DNA of 64,000 nt, taken from NCBI GenBank assembly GCA_022419385.1, contig JAJUBI010000005.1, positions 806,001 through 870,000 on the forward strand. Direction: 5' to 3'. The notes under the pieces were generated by a model. The model searched no databases. It was given only the letters and a program-made list of their open reading frames with translations, and was not told the origin of the DNA. Shown here in pieces: positions 45,093 to 55,554 of the stretch. A program made the translations under genes and the position numbers. The stretch's first letter is position 1. Every line of letters starts with the position of its first letter. The stretch comes from Paraconiothyrium sp. Pb-2020. Its lineage: Eukaryota > Ascomycota > Dothideomycetes > Pleosporales > Didymosphaeriaceae.

Positions 45093-46748
45093 ATGCGCAT
45101 GCTCACCACCTCAACGGTGCTGGCCGTTGGCGGATTGCTTCAACAAGGCCAAGCGCAGCTGTACGACAAAGTCATTCAAACGCAATACGGCCCAGTGAAA
45201 GGGTTCCAATACTTTGACGAATCGACGCTCGAAAAGTACTTCAATGTCTCTACGAGCAATGTTGCAGCCTTTCTGGGAATTCCATTTGCAGCAAACACTG
45301 GCTACCAAAATCGATGGAAAGCACCGCAACCACGCGAACCCTGGAATGAGACACTCAATGCCACCGATTTTGGACCGGCATGTCCCCCATCTGCCAGAGA
45401 TGCACCCACTTACAGCGAGGATTGCTTGAGCTTGAATATCTGGACCAATGCAGCAACTGCAAACGCATCTTTGCCAGTCCTCGTCTGGAACCAAGGAAGC
45501 GATGAGACGAGCAATAAAACATGGTGGTATGGTGGAGGCATGGCACTGAAAGATGTCATATTCGTGAGCTTCAATCGCCGCGACGATGTTTTTGGGTACC
45601 TCGCCCATCCCGAGCTGAACGCCGAAAGCCTCGCAACAAATGGCCATAATGCTTCAGGCACTTACGGCATCCTCGATCATCTGGAAGTCTTGAAGTGGGT
45701 ACAGAAGAACATTGCCAACTTCGGCGGTGACCCTACCAAGGTCACCGTCGCAGGCCAATCATTTGGATCTTCTCAAGCCTACCATGCTGTCAACAGTGAC
45801 TTATTCAAGGGTTACTTCCGTGGTGCTATCGCTCAAAGTGGTATCAGATACCCGTACGACACACTCTTGGCCGGTCTCGCAACGTCATACGTCAACATGT
45901 CCACTGCTCTCAAGAACGGCGTCAATTATACGCAATCCCACAATGTCTCTACCATTGCAGAACTACGCACTCTGTCCACAGACCAGATTCTTCAGGGATC
46001 CTCGGATCGTGTGGGCAACGAGTCCATCTGGTGGGTCACAGCGCTCTCAGCCAATTACCCGCTGAAGTTCAAACCGGTTCTCGATGGTTACGCAATCCCC
46101 ATGAGATATATCGATGAATTACACGCCGGGCCCGCCAACGATGTTCCTCTCATCACTGGCAACACTCGAGACGAGAGTGGCGCAGAAGTCAGCGCTAAAT
46201 ACACAGTCGCTCAATACAAAGAATACTGCGCGCTAAAGTACGGCAACCTATCCACTGAGTACTTCAGCTTGTATCCGGCGGGTGACAACACTACAACCGC
46301 CTCAGTTGCCTGGAGACAGGCGGCTACCGACACATCCCTCATCTCCTCCTGGGCATTTGGCACTGAATGGGTCAAGAGTGCTTCCAGTCCGTTTTACACT
46401 TACTACTGGGATCATGCGCCTCCTAGCCAGGATCAGGGCGCCTTTCACCAGTCCGAGATCATGTACGTCATGAATGCGCTTTACGCCAATGCGGATACAT
46501 ATGCCTTCACTGATTACGACTATTATCTTGGTAAAGTCATGTCAGATTACTGGGCAAACTTTGTGAAGACACTGGACCCCAATGACGATGGGAAAGGGAA
46601 AGGCGGAAACTTGACGCAGTGGAGTCCTAACAACGGAACAGCCCAGGTGGTCATGCGTGTCGGCGATGGATTTGGGCCGACGAAGATTGCGGATTCGGAG
46701 AAGGTGGATTTGATCATGGAGTACTTTGCTCAGCAGAGCCCATACTGA
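45093..46748 (+). CDS. Secreted type-B carboxylesterase/lipase with atypical oxyanion loop
   Basis: Single exon, 551 residues from the ATG at 45093, which opens a signal peptide (MRMLTTSTVLAVGGLLQQGQ). Alpha/beta-hydrolase family (type-B carboxylesterase) marks: FLGIPFAA, EDCLSLNIWT, the nucleophile in VAGQSFGSSQAY (Ser223), the acid in GNTRDESG (Glu361) and a His in GAFHQSEIMYV (His452). About a dozen N-glycosylation sequons are present. The usual HGGGF oxyanion segment after LPVLVW is replaced by NQGSDETSN, with GGG appearing later. Most of the catalytic triad is intact, so ester hydrolysis remains likely but altered in substrate or rate. It may act on wall, cutin-like or detoxification esters; the substrate is unknown. 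Confidence 0.9.
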   Translation: MRMLTTSTVLAVGGLLQQGQAQLYDKVIQTQYGPVKGFQYFDESTLEKYFNVSTSNVAAFLGIPFAANTGYQNRWKAPQPREPWNETLNATDFGPACPPSARDAPTYSEDCLSLNIWTNAATANASLPVLVWNQGSDETSNKTWWYGGGMALKDVIFVSFNRRDDVFGYLAHPELNAESLATNGHNASGTYGILDHLEVLKWVQKNIANFGGDPTKVTVAGQSFGSSQAYHAVNSDLFKGYFRGAIAQSGIRYPYDTLLAGLATSYVNMSTALKNGVNYTQSHNVSTIAELRTLSTDQILQGSSDRVGNESIWWVTALSANYPLKFKPVLDGYAIPMRYIDELHAGPANDVPLITGNTRDESGAEVSAKYTVAQYKEYCALKYGNLSTEYFSLYPAGDNTTTASVAWRQAATDTSLISSWAFGTEWVKSASSPFYTYYWDHAPPSQDQGAFHQSEIMYVMNALYANADTYAFTDYDYYLGKVMSDYWANFVKTLDPNDDGKGKGGNLTQWSPNNGTAQVVMRVGDGFGPTKIADSEKVDLIMEYFAQQSPY

Positions 46749-47395
46749 TGCGTTTCCTAAGGCATGGACCCGAGCCTATGTAGATCTCCCTTAAGGTGGT
46801 TCCAGCCCTGCATTGTGTGGCACAGACCAAAGATGGGATTCCACGCGTACTTCCTCAGTCTTGAAGAAGCTGAGAGGTCGTTTGAGTATGCGGTCGTAGT
46901 CGACGTAGTCCCGTGTTACGGGTTAAGAGGCACAATAAGCCTTGGGGGCGTACCGCAATGACATATATAGCATCTTTCGTGTAGTGGACTATGAATGACG
47001 AACCACAATGTTGACCGATGGAGCCATCTCTTGAGTGCCGATTTAAGACCGCCTTTTCACGACTATGAATACAAATTTGCCGTTCGGGCACAGCACGACT
47101 GTACTGCGACATTGAGAGCAAATCTACGTTCGATAATGGATTGCAAAATGCTGCAGTGAGCAGCCGTCCTTTGCTGAAAGATTTGAAAGATGGTGGGTTT
47201 GGAAACCGCGGGGTAGCTTCGATCGTTTGTGGCTTCCCCGGACTTCCGCTGGAAATACCGGGAACGCATATCCGCGCACCTTAAAAACAACGAAGATAAT
47301 ATTCTTTAAGATGTCGCTAGATACCATATATCTCCATCCTCGTGCTCAAAGTTCCCGCGCCCACACCGTCGCTCATCTTATTAACCACAATCCCT
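46749..47395. other. Intergenic region
   Basis: 647 bp with no supported gene. A leader ORF starting at 47311 (MSLDTIYLHP) is out of frame with the next gene. Confidence 0.5.
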
Positions 47396-48282
47396 ATGGC
47401 GCAAACCATCAAAGGCCCCGGTATCCTTTACGTGAAAGCCTGCATCAATCCCTCACCCAGCAATCCTCTCACCGAGCCGGAATATATGCACTGGTACGAT
47501 GATGATCACATCGCCGAAATAGTCCAAACCTCTGGCATGTCCAACGCTTTCCGGTACTTTCACGTCGACAAGACTCCCAATAATGGAAGGCCAACGCCCG
47601 ATTGCCCACGACCCTACCTAGCCTTCTATCCGATGCCTGATTTAGCGTTCACACAAGGTCAGGAGTTCAAAAGCATTAGGGTCACAAGTGATATGTTGCC
47701 AGGGACGGGACTCTGTTACGACATGGCGGATACTGATGTTGGCTACTTTGCATTGGTTGGACAGAACGGCAATGGCAAGAAAGGTACGTAAAGCGAAAAG
47801 GACGGGGTGAGACCATATGCTAAGGTCGGACAGGTCTAGGGGGATACCTCGCAACTTCAGAGATTGAACCTGAAAGCGATGCGACGGACGATGAAGTGAA
47901 TGCATTCTTCGATCAGGTGAAGTCGTCGGGGACTCTCTGGAACTTGAGACTGACCAGGTCGCAGCAAGCGGAGAATGTTTCCAAGTTGGATCTCTACCAG
48001 CGCTCGCTGCGCTTCAGACTGCTTTGTGCCCGGACCAACGCGCAGTCACGCATCTTGAAGGGACTTGCGCCAGCGACTGACGAGCCGGTGCCTGAGCCAC
48101 CAACATGGTTGCAAATGCATGAGTTTTCAGCGGAACCGCAATCCGACGTGAGATGCACGATTAGGGACGACGCGCACGAGGTGCTGAAGAAGGCAAAGCA
48201 AAGAGAGGCGCACGGCTACAGGCTGCAGAGAGCACATGGACAGAAGAAGTTCTTCGAAGACGCAGAAAATGGCGCACCCTGA
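47396..48282 (+). CDS. EthD-like ferredoxin-like-fold (dimeric alpha/beta barrel) protein
   Basis: Two exons, 47396-47783 and 47840-48282, give 276 residues. The start at 47396 (MAQTIKGPGILYVKACI) is the first ATG in frame. PLTEPEYMHWYDDDHIAEIV is the signature of fungal EthD/dimeric alpha-beta barrel proteins, and YLAFYPMPDLAF follows. The 56-bp intron (GTACGT...TCTAG) joins KKG|GYLATSEIEP. The C-terminal half is charged and helical, ending LQRAHGQKKFFEDAENGAP. Members of this fold include small oxygenases, decarboxylases and cyclases of secondary metabolism, but many are uncharacterised. No cluster genes are near, so a metabolic role is speculative. Confidence 0.8.
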
Positions 48283-49108
48283 TAGCCAAGGGCACAAGGA
48301 AAGCGGTGTGTACCAGACAGTGATTAGCATGACGTGATAATCGCATTCGTCCAGCAACCAATTCAGTTGCGAGACAGCAGCTACATGAGAAAGGTGCATC
48401 GTGCTTCTGAATGACAACTTCCTACCACGTCACGATCCGCGCGCATTAGCTCGGTGTGAGCATCCGAGGTGCCTGTTCTCCACCCCTCCACCCCACAATT
48501 CCCCAATCCAGGCACCCTCTTGCAACTCTCATGCACAAGGATACTCTTCTTCCCTAAGTGATATGCCCCTCGACATCAGGCTGCACAGACGCACTTCCTA
48601 TCAGTGGTGATCGGCAACAACATCCAACTGCGCCGGACCAACAACAGCCGAGGTCGAACGGCAAGTACATCGTGAAGCTCAGGAAATGGCACCTGAAAGC
48701 ACGCATTTCCTGCTGTAATTGACTGATGAAACGAAAATAACTCGGCGCTCCGGTAAACCCCCGGCTGGCCAGACGGACCGGTTTGGGCTTCCGTGTGGGG
48801 TTGACCGCTCAGACTATGCTCGTACGCTCACCTGATCGGCGCGCGCAACATAAACCACTCAAGCGCCACGATCGCCCATCCATGCGACCGCTAGTCCAGT
48901 CACGCATCCAGCCCAGTCATACTTAGCCTACATTAAATATACGACCAGAGCCAGCCCGTGTTTTCAGATCCTCAACTCCAGATTTCCCTCTTCCCACCAC
49001 CCCAATACACCTCCATCGCTAGCAGAGTATATGGAACCGAGACATTGCTACGCCATACCTTCTTTGATCGACCGTAACAAGTTCCTGAGATAGAAGAATA
49101 TCGCCATC
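48283..49108. other. Intergenic region
   Basis: 826 bp of pyrimidine-rich sequence. No convincing coding frame or RNA. Confidence 0.5.
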
Positions 49109-49399
49109 ATGCCTCCAATCAGCCAATTTCCTCCTGCGCGTGTCTTCTTGAAGACCCCGCCGGCAATCAAATCTCAGGCCAGCAACACCATGAGAAGAAG
49201 CTCCTTGACGACGAGCCCGACGGGTAGAACCGCCATGATGCCTTCGAACACCTCGACCACGCTTTCGCCGCGTGTGGTTTCTACGACCAAATTCTCGACG
49301 ACTACCTCCATTGGTAGGGAAGCTGGTGAGTCATATGAATCATGGATTCGAGTGTTATAGTCGGGTCATACTGATGAGAGAACAGCAACCGCAGCGTAG
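49109..49399 (+). CDS. Possible small Ser/Thr-rich basic protein
   Basis: A two-exon model, 49109-49325 and 49386-49399, gives 76 residues (MPPISQFPPARVFLK ... TTSIGREAATAA). A clean intron (GTGAGT...GAACAG, branch-like ACTGAT) supports real splicing. The product is low-complexity with no domain or signal peptide. Another frame over the same bases reads a more protein-like helix (FEHLDHAFAACGFYDQILDD) but has stops, so the true frame is unclear. It may be a lineage-specific gene or a remnant. Confidence 0.3.
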
Positions 49400-50034
49400 A
49401 ACCTCACGCCGTACAAAGCCTCGCGGTTGACATTGTTGGTTGTGCTGCGACTTCCACTTCGGTTTCCGATTGCACGGCACATTGAGTCATCGCTCGAAAC
49501 GGCCGCCGACTTTGTATCAGCCAAGCGAAACCTCCTTCACAATTTTGGACATATAGACGGGGCTGCCTGAGATGTAGTAGTGGGCGGTCAGGGTCGTACA
49601 ACATGGGGTGTGAGCTCGTACAGTTGTTGTTGTTGGACATGTGCTTTGGAGTCTATGTTAATCTGGGCAAACACCGAGATCCACTATTCTGTGTTTGAGA
49701 GAATTAGCCAAGAATTGACATGCTCATTGCACACTCCACAAACGTCTGCCTAATCTAGATGTGACCGACGAGATTGCTGACCTAGACAATTTCTTTAGAA
49801 AGGAAACCCGAAATTATGTTGTCGCTACTCTATCTATCATCGTCCTAGGGTTGTTGTCAACGCTTCTCTAGAGCTCGCTGCCAGGCCAACATTGGCGCAC
49901 TGTACTAAACATCACTCGTCTTACCCTACAGATGCTTGGGGTTGCTAAGCCCCGGGACGGATGGCTAACAGTGACGCTGTCGTAGTGCGCTGGCCTCAAA
50001 GATGATGATGATCACCATCATCAATTGAGCGACG

Positions 50035-50043
50035 TATATAAAG
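50035..50043 (+). promoter_or_regulatory. TATA-like element at an orphan locus
   Basis: TATATAAAG at 50035-50043 precedes an ATG at 50124, but that frame stops after six codons. The element looks like an intact promoter without an intact gene. Confidence 0.35.
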
Positions 50044-50123
50044 TGCACCCAGTTTCCACGCGTCCCTTTTTCCACACGTCCTCGGAACATCCTGCTACTC
50101 AAAAATCACCACTCTCTTGCGTT

Positions 50124-50700
50124 ATGTCTCTGGTACCAAAATGACCAGGTTTCGCACATGTTACGTGGCCTCCGTGACCCAAATGCATTGCGCTCGGCTT
50201 GATGCTTTTCTGCTGCGCAACAAAAGAACCATCCATTCGACTATATGGGCTGGGTGGACGGCAAAACTATCAAAAGCGTGGCACCTTTGTTCTGGGCGGA
50301 CAAAAATGCCCTACTCCAAAGCGACATGGTTGCTTGCCCTACATAATGGCACATCAAGATCCAAAATAACAATTCAAACCGCTTGATGTGCTGGCTTGTT
50401 CTGCGCCGCGCTATTGAAACGTTTGATCAAAGAGCCTATGCCCGGAGGTGGAGTCTGATGTCAAAAATGCCACCACGTACACTCATATGCCTGTCCTCTG
50501 GACATCTCTTTTTTCCACCGATAACAAACGCGTACTATGGCAGTAAGCTCTACTCAATACCTACCCATTTGTACGATATTTCAAAATCAAACTTCGAACT
50601 TCAAATGTTGGTGAGCGAACGCTTGAAGTCTTCTACACCAGTGAGGCGGCGTTTGTGCTTGATATCCTGAGGCACAACTGCATGGTTCTGATGGAATCCT
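50124..50700 (+). pseudogene. Possible decayed gene, family unknown
   Basis: Several stretches read like real protein but are broken by stops and frame changes: one frame gives FDYMGWVDGKTIKSVAPLFW (from about 50236) and VLWTSLFSTDNKRVLW (to about 50545), another gives EVFYTSEAAFVLDILRHNC (from about 50625). A splice GTAAGC at 50541 to CACCAG at 50641 joins the last two in phase, yet stops follow within 30 codons. Either introns are numerous and I cannot place them, or the gene is degenerating. No family is recognised. Confidence 0.25.
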
Positions 50701-51280
50701 CAAATCGATACTTGGTCCATACCCGTTGATGAGTCTGCGCTCTACAAACCTCTGCATTCTGGTTACATGTTTTTGGGCGGATTTTCGTACTATAGGTACT
50801 TGTGCTCCGGATACCACAAGCCTTATCTAAAGACTGAAGACCTGAACTGAAACATCTCATAGGAAGAGCTTCGGACGGCTCCAAAAGCACCAAAACATGG
50901 CTCAAGGGACCATATGCACGGCGCTGTTTAGGAAAATCACCGCAGACCCTCGATGCCTTGCGGAGGCAGCTCGTTCATGTACCAGCCAGATCTACCTACA
51001 ACTCAGAAGCAAATGTACATGGAAAGCACCACATGTCTTTAGGAGTAAGTGATAGAAATCGTGTTGTGATCCTGCTTATGGAGTGTAGGGGCTGGATCGG
51101 CGTTTACAAAGTTGGCCCAAACCATAATTAGTTTGTTATTATGCTACGAGGGGAAAGTGATAGGGATGAAGAATACTTTTTAAGCAGTGCTACACGTGCC
51201 GAGGTGATGCCAAACGTGCCTAGACCAAGCACCAATCAACGTCATCGTTTTGCACGGGCCCCTGCAAACCTCCGCCCGCA

Positions 51281-53491
51281 ATGGCGGGTTCGCGACGCGC
51301 TCAGTCGCGCCGCAACCCGTCGCCCCTCTTCTCAGCCTGCTCCTCCCCGCAACATGCAATTATAACCCCTTCAAAGAAAATGCCCGTCCCCGAGCTTGAA
51401 GTGCTCATACCAGCCAATCCTGCCAGCGATTCGGAAGACTACTTTGTGCTGAGCAACGCACACGTCGTATATGAGAGCAATGGCAAGCCCGCGAGCCTGC
51501 TGTCTGCGTATGCGGATGTTCTGCTGCGTGTTGAAGGGCATCTCGAGCCGTTGGATCGTAGCATGACTAGATGCCGTATGTCTTACTGAATAAGCAATTC
51601 AGCCAGTCGCTCTGAAAGCGGAAATGTGCTAACCTTCAGACTGCAGTGGTGAAGAAACCCTACAAACCCGTCGACCTCGTAATTCGCAAAGTATCGCGCT
51701 TTTCCTACGGCCTACAAGGCGACACGGTGGTAATATGGGCTATGGGTGAGGCTGGCTGGTTCGAACTGCGACCGGCACGCCACTACAAAGATATTTTCGA
51801 TAGCATGGCACAGGCCGTTGAGCTGCTCTACTTTCTGGCAGACATCTACAGCGAGCCGCGGAAGAAGGGCGGTGGACCGAACGCACATTTGATATTTCAG
51901 GAATATGCCGAAGACGAGCGGTTCGCGTGTAACGATGTTGGGAGCGCCGAACAAATATTCCGCAAACACCACCAATTCTTAATGATGCGGTTTCTGCATC
52001 GAGCAGAAGAAATTGGATGGAGTAATACACCGATATATCAGTACTTCAAGAAACAGTATCCCGTATGTCGCACGCCATTAATACGGAACTTGGCTGATTC
52101 TCTACAGAAAGTCTTCGAATCCTTGAAAGCGCGGAAAGAAGGCCGCTACGACGAAGTTCCGGAAGAGCCACGTTCCGTAAAACCCACAACAGCACCGGCA
52201 GCGCAACCGTCCCGTTCGGTCCGTAGTCGATCACATATTGAGAAGCCATCGGCACCACCGAAGAAAGATGACAATTGGTGGGAAGCTGCTGCCATCTACG
52301 AATTTATAAGAAGTGCCGTTAATAAGCGCGTGCTGCGACCCGGGCGGGACCAGATTACTGTGGACCGCGTTGCAGAACTTATGACCAAGCGATATGAGAT
52401 TGATGAGGTAGACACGGCGCGTGATGTACTGCTCGTGCATGCGCAGAACTTATGCTACAAAATGGACCATCCACGGAGCAAGAGCGCCAATTTCTTGACG
52501 GATGAGCCTATCTATAGAGAGCTCGAGAAGGGACATGATCTGCCGGCTGCAGATATCAGGAAAGCGCAAGGGGTGGCACTCCGACCACGAAAGGATCACG
52601 CACCACTTGAGAGGGCCGAATCAGACACTTCAGATTCCGAATCCTCCGAAGATGTCGTGGTAACGCCGCAGCGCCGAGCAGATGGTAGGAAGAAGAAAGG
52701 TCGACTTTCCGTCTTACGGCCAAAGAGCAGCAAATACTCTGGTAAAGGCAAGACTGTGCAGTCTAGGAAAGGGCCAAACCCTGGGACCGGATCCAGCGAA
52801 GAAGCGGAGTCGAGCGCAGAGTCCGAAGCAGAAGAAGAGCGTGCCAGTGACAGTGTTATTGAAATTGACACACCAACACAGGTACTTTCTCCAAGTCGCG
52901 AAAAGCGCAAATTCATTGACACCAGCGACGATGTGGAAGAAAAGGGGAGACGGAAACGTGCAGCTTCCTCCTCCGTCTCACCGGAATCGATTCCTTCCAG
53001 CTCTAATTCAGATACCGAGTCTGCTACGGAGGCCGACAATGAAGCGCCATTGCCCTTACGAAATCGCTCGACTGCTAAACCTTCCGGTTCCCGGCCCAAG
53101 TCGAATCTCGAAGCCCCTATAATATCTACGCCCCTGCCCACGTACGAATCGAACGGACCAAGAGATTCGTGGATCTGCACGTTTGATGGGTGTACTCAGA
53201 GAATTTACGGCGCATCAAAGCCAATCGGACGGCAGCTAATCACTGAGCACCTTGAGGATCACGCGAAGAACAGGCAACAAGTTGTAGGCGTCGTCTGGAG
53301 AGAAAATCAAAAGCTGGCCTTGCCTGTCAAGTTAGTCACTTAGAGACTTAATGGTTAAGCACTAGCTGACATCACATAGTAACCTTTTGAAGAAAATTCG
53401 CGAAATGAGCGAATCCCAAGCGCCTCTGTTCCCCTCGTTGGGCCCCTCGAATTCAGCTATATCACCAGAGCCGATCAGGCGGATATTGTAG
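51281..53491 (+). CDS. RFTS-domain protein, candidate Raf2/DIM-7 heterochromatin factor
   Basis: Three exons, 51281-51575, 51647-53330 and 53380-53491, give 696 residues; an internal Met at 51380 is an alternative start. The first third is the replication-foci targeting sequence (RFTS) domain also found in DNMT1: FVLSNAHVVYESNGKPASLL, VEGHLEPLD, VKKPYKPVDLVIRKVSRFSY, GEAGWFELRPARHYKDIFD and AVELLYFLADIY. A helical region (WWEAAAIYEFIRSAV) follows, then an acidic/Ser-rich and Lys-rich disordered stretch. A C-terminal C2H2-like finger (CTFDGC ... HLEDH) sits at about 632-655, and the intron 2 junction restores NNLLKKIREM. There is no methyltransferase domain. Raf2 in fission yeast and DIM-7 in Neurospora, both in the Cul4-dependent H3K9 methylation complex, have this architecture. 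Confidence 0.8.
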
Positions 53492-54080
53492 CTTCGAGAA
53501 GTACTCCGTCCGAACCGGCTCTCTGTTCTCTGACCCGGCTACTTTGCACTACACTATTTGTCTCGAACATAGTTTTCTCAACATACCCCATTTCTTCGAT
53601 GTTTCTCTATATCTCTCTTTTCGTGGGCATTGGTGGCGATTGATCCGGTTGCATTGTAAGCAAAGTGGTGTTCTCAAATTTGGGTGGCAAGCCGAGGCTT
53701 GGGCTGGACATGTCTTTACGCGAACAACGAATGTTGCTATTGATTTATTGATGAAAGTTCTATAAAGGCGATCCCCAATGCCCAAGATGACTGCCTACTA
53801 TCTTCGCTTAGATGTTACAATCTTGGACCTCGATGACTCATTGGTTTAGCAACTAATATCCTGTCATCCATCACTATTTCCACATTTTGTGCTGGAACAG
53901 CTTGTCTTACAGACCAGGATGTACCACTTCTCTAACAGCACTGTGACTCACAAACGCCATTGCGAATTAAGAAGGAATCGCACACCATAGCTGCATACTG
54001 ATTTACTTGCTGAGCCCTCAACGTCAACGCCAAATCTGTGGTACCTCCCGCATACCTATCTCCCCTTCTAATCTTCCCCA
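53492..54080. other. Intergenic region
   Basis: 589 bp with no supported gene; promoter of the APH-fold gene. Confidence 0.5.
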
Positions 54081-55238
54081 ATGGCTCCACTATCCGCACC
54101 AGAGCTTCATCAACTTGCCATCAACCTCCAATCCATCCTATCAACCACCCGCTACGCATGCACCTCCCTAACCCAACTTACCGGCGGAACAACATCCTTC
54201 GTCTTCCTTGGAACATTGCACCAACCTCTCCCAGTTATACACCATGCCGGCAACCAGAAGCAAGAAGATAGCGTAATCATAAAGCACGCAGCACCCTTCG
54301 CATCATGTCACACCGAATTTCTCGTCGATGCAGGCCGTGTAAAGTACGAGGCACTGATGCTGGAGGTCCTGCAACGCTTCGCCTCAAGTAAACAGGAAGT
54401 TACTATCAAGACGCCGAAGTTGTATCATTATGATGAAGGGGAGAGGGTGCTGGCCATACAGTATGTTCCCGACACCGAGCCCCTGCATAAGAGTTTGGAC
54501 CGCTTGAGTGAGGAGCAGGCAGAAAGAATAGGACACGCTCTAGGAACATGGCTCGCTGCTTTCCATGTCTGGATGGATACGCGGGAGCAGTCGGGGCTGA
54601 CAGAGCAGCTCAAGCAAAACGAAGAGGAGGTGGAATTGAAGTGGAAGCTGACGTGGGGACAGGGGACCGAGGTGTTAGAAACTCTGGGAGATGTGGTGGA
54701 TGAAGAGGATCGGAGAGTGTGGGACGCTGCCCGCCTCGCTGCCCGAGAAGACTTGGGGAAGGAGGAGGGCAAAGGGCTTGTGCATGGAGACTTCTGGGCG
54801 GGCAACATCCTCGTTCCTAACACCCTAGCTGCAGAAGCCGGCATTGAAGAATTGCAATTGCACATCATCGACTTTGAATTCTCACACCTTGCCTCCCGCG
54901 CCACGGACCTGGGCCAGTTTTTGGGCGACCTGTGCGAGAAATACTACATCAGTGCCTCGCCGCCTGCTCCTATACTGCGACTTATCGTTGGCTTTCTGAC
55001 CGGCTACGGACCCGTCAGCGAGGAGTTGAAGTGGAGGACGGCCATATATGTGGGCGTGCACGTGGTGAACTGGTGGAGTCGGGGGCCACCAGGGCGAAAA
55101 GATGCGGATGAAAGTAAGAGGGAGAGGGGGCGGAAGCTTGTGAGGACGGGAGTGAAGTTCGTAAAAGGAGGGCGGGGGCAGGACAAGAGAGTATTCTTGG
55201 ATACGCCGATAGCCCCTTTGCTGGAGTCTAATAGTTGA
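54081..55238 (+). CDS. APH-fold small-molecule kinase (aminoglycoside phosphotransferase family)
   Basis: Single exon, 385 residues. Kinase-fold marks: a Gly-rich loop-like LTGGTTSFVFLG, a lysine strand SVIIKHAAPF, catalytic LVHGDFWAGNIL (the HxDxxxxN loop), and the Mg-binding Asp in HIIDFEFS. FDLG-like SRATDLGQFLGDL follows. This is the APH/choline kinase/methylthioribose kinase superfamily. In fungi most APH proteins are uncharacterised and do not confer drug resistance. Motif spacing is normal, so activity is likely; the substrate is unknown. It is short of introns, unlike most neighbours. Confidence 0.85.
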   Translation: MAPLSAPELHQLAINLQSILSTTRYACTSLTQLTGGTTSFVFLGTLHQPLPVIHHAGNQKQEDSVIIKHAAPFASCHTEFLVDAGRVKYEALMLEVLQRFASSKQEVTIKTPKLYHYDEGERVLAIQYVPDTEPLHKSLDRLSEEQAERIGHALGTWLAAFHVWMDTREQSGLTEQLKQNEEEVELKWKLTWGQGTEVLETLGDVVDEEDRRVWDAARLAAREDLGKEEGKGLVHGDFWAGNILVPNTLAAEAGIEELQLHIIDFEFSHLASRATDLGQFLGDLCEKYYISASPPAPILRLIVGFLTGYGPVSEELKWRTAIYVGVHVVNWWSRGPPGRKDADESKRERGRKLVRTGVKFVKGGRGQDKRVFLDTPIAPLLESNS

Positions 55239-55554
55239 AAGGGTGTTTCACACTGCTGCGCACACTACGGGCACGCAGAAGATCAAGCTCAGATGGCATA
55301 GCGAAGATAGTCGTTAAGTTTCTCAATTCCTCATACTACCCCTCCTACATGCAGAACGTACACTCGACGCCGACCCGTATTCTATTTTCCGTCCCAAACC
55401 TTCGCGACAATGTAGTGTTACATGTGGAACTGACATGGGCAGAAGAGGAGAGTAGGGGCAGTACATGAAACAAGAACAATAGCGCCGGAAATGGTGTACA
55501 AGTAGTCCTAAACATCTTACAATTGCCTCTTTCGCATCTTCTTAGATATTACAT
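55239..55554. other. Convergent intergenic region
   Basis: 316 bp between the APH-fold gene and EF-Tu 3' ends. No feature seen. Confidence 0.5.

Larger units (their letters stand above)
49400..51280. other. 1.9-kb stretch with possible decayed gene
   Basis: No intact gene. It includes a TATA element at 50035-50043, a GATGATG/CATCATC hairpin at 50001-50022, and the coding-like fragments described separately. The remainder, 50900-51280, is featureless. Confidence 0.5.

Noticed and set aside
50001..50022. GATGATG/CATCATC inverted repeat as a terminator or element
   Set aside because: A short simple-sequence hairpin with no adjoining RNA gene; chance is sufficient.
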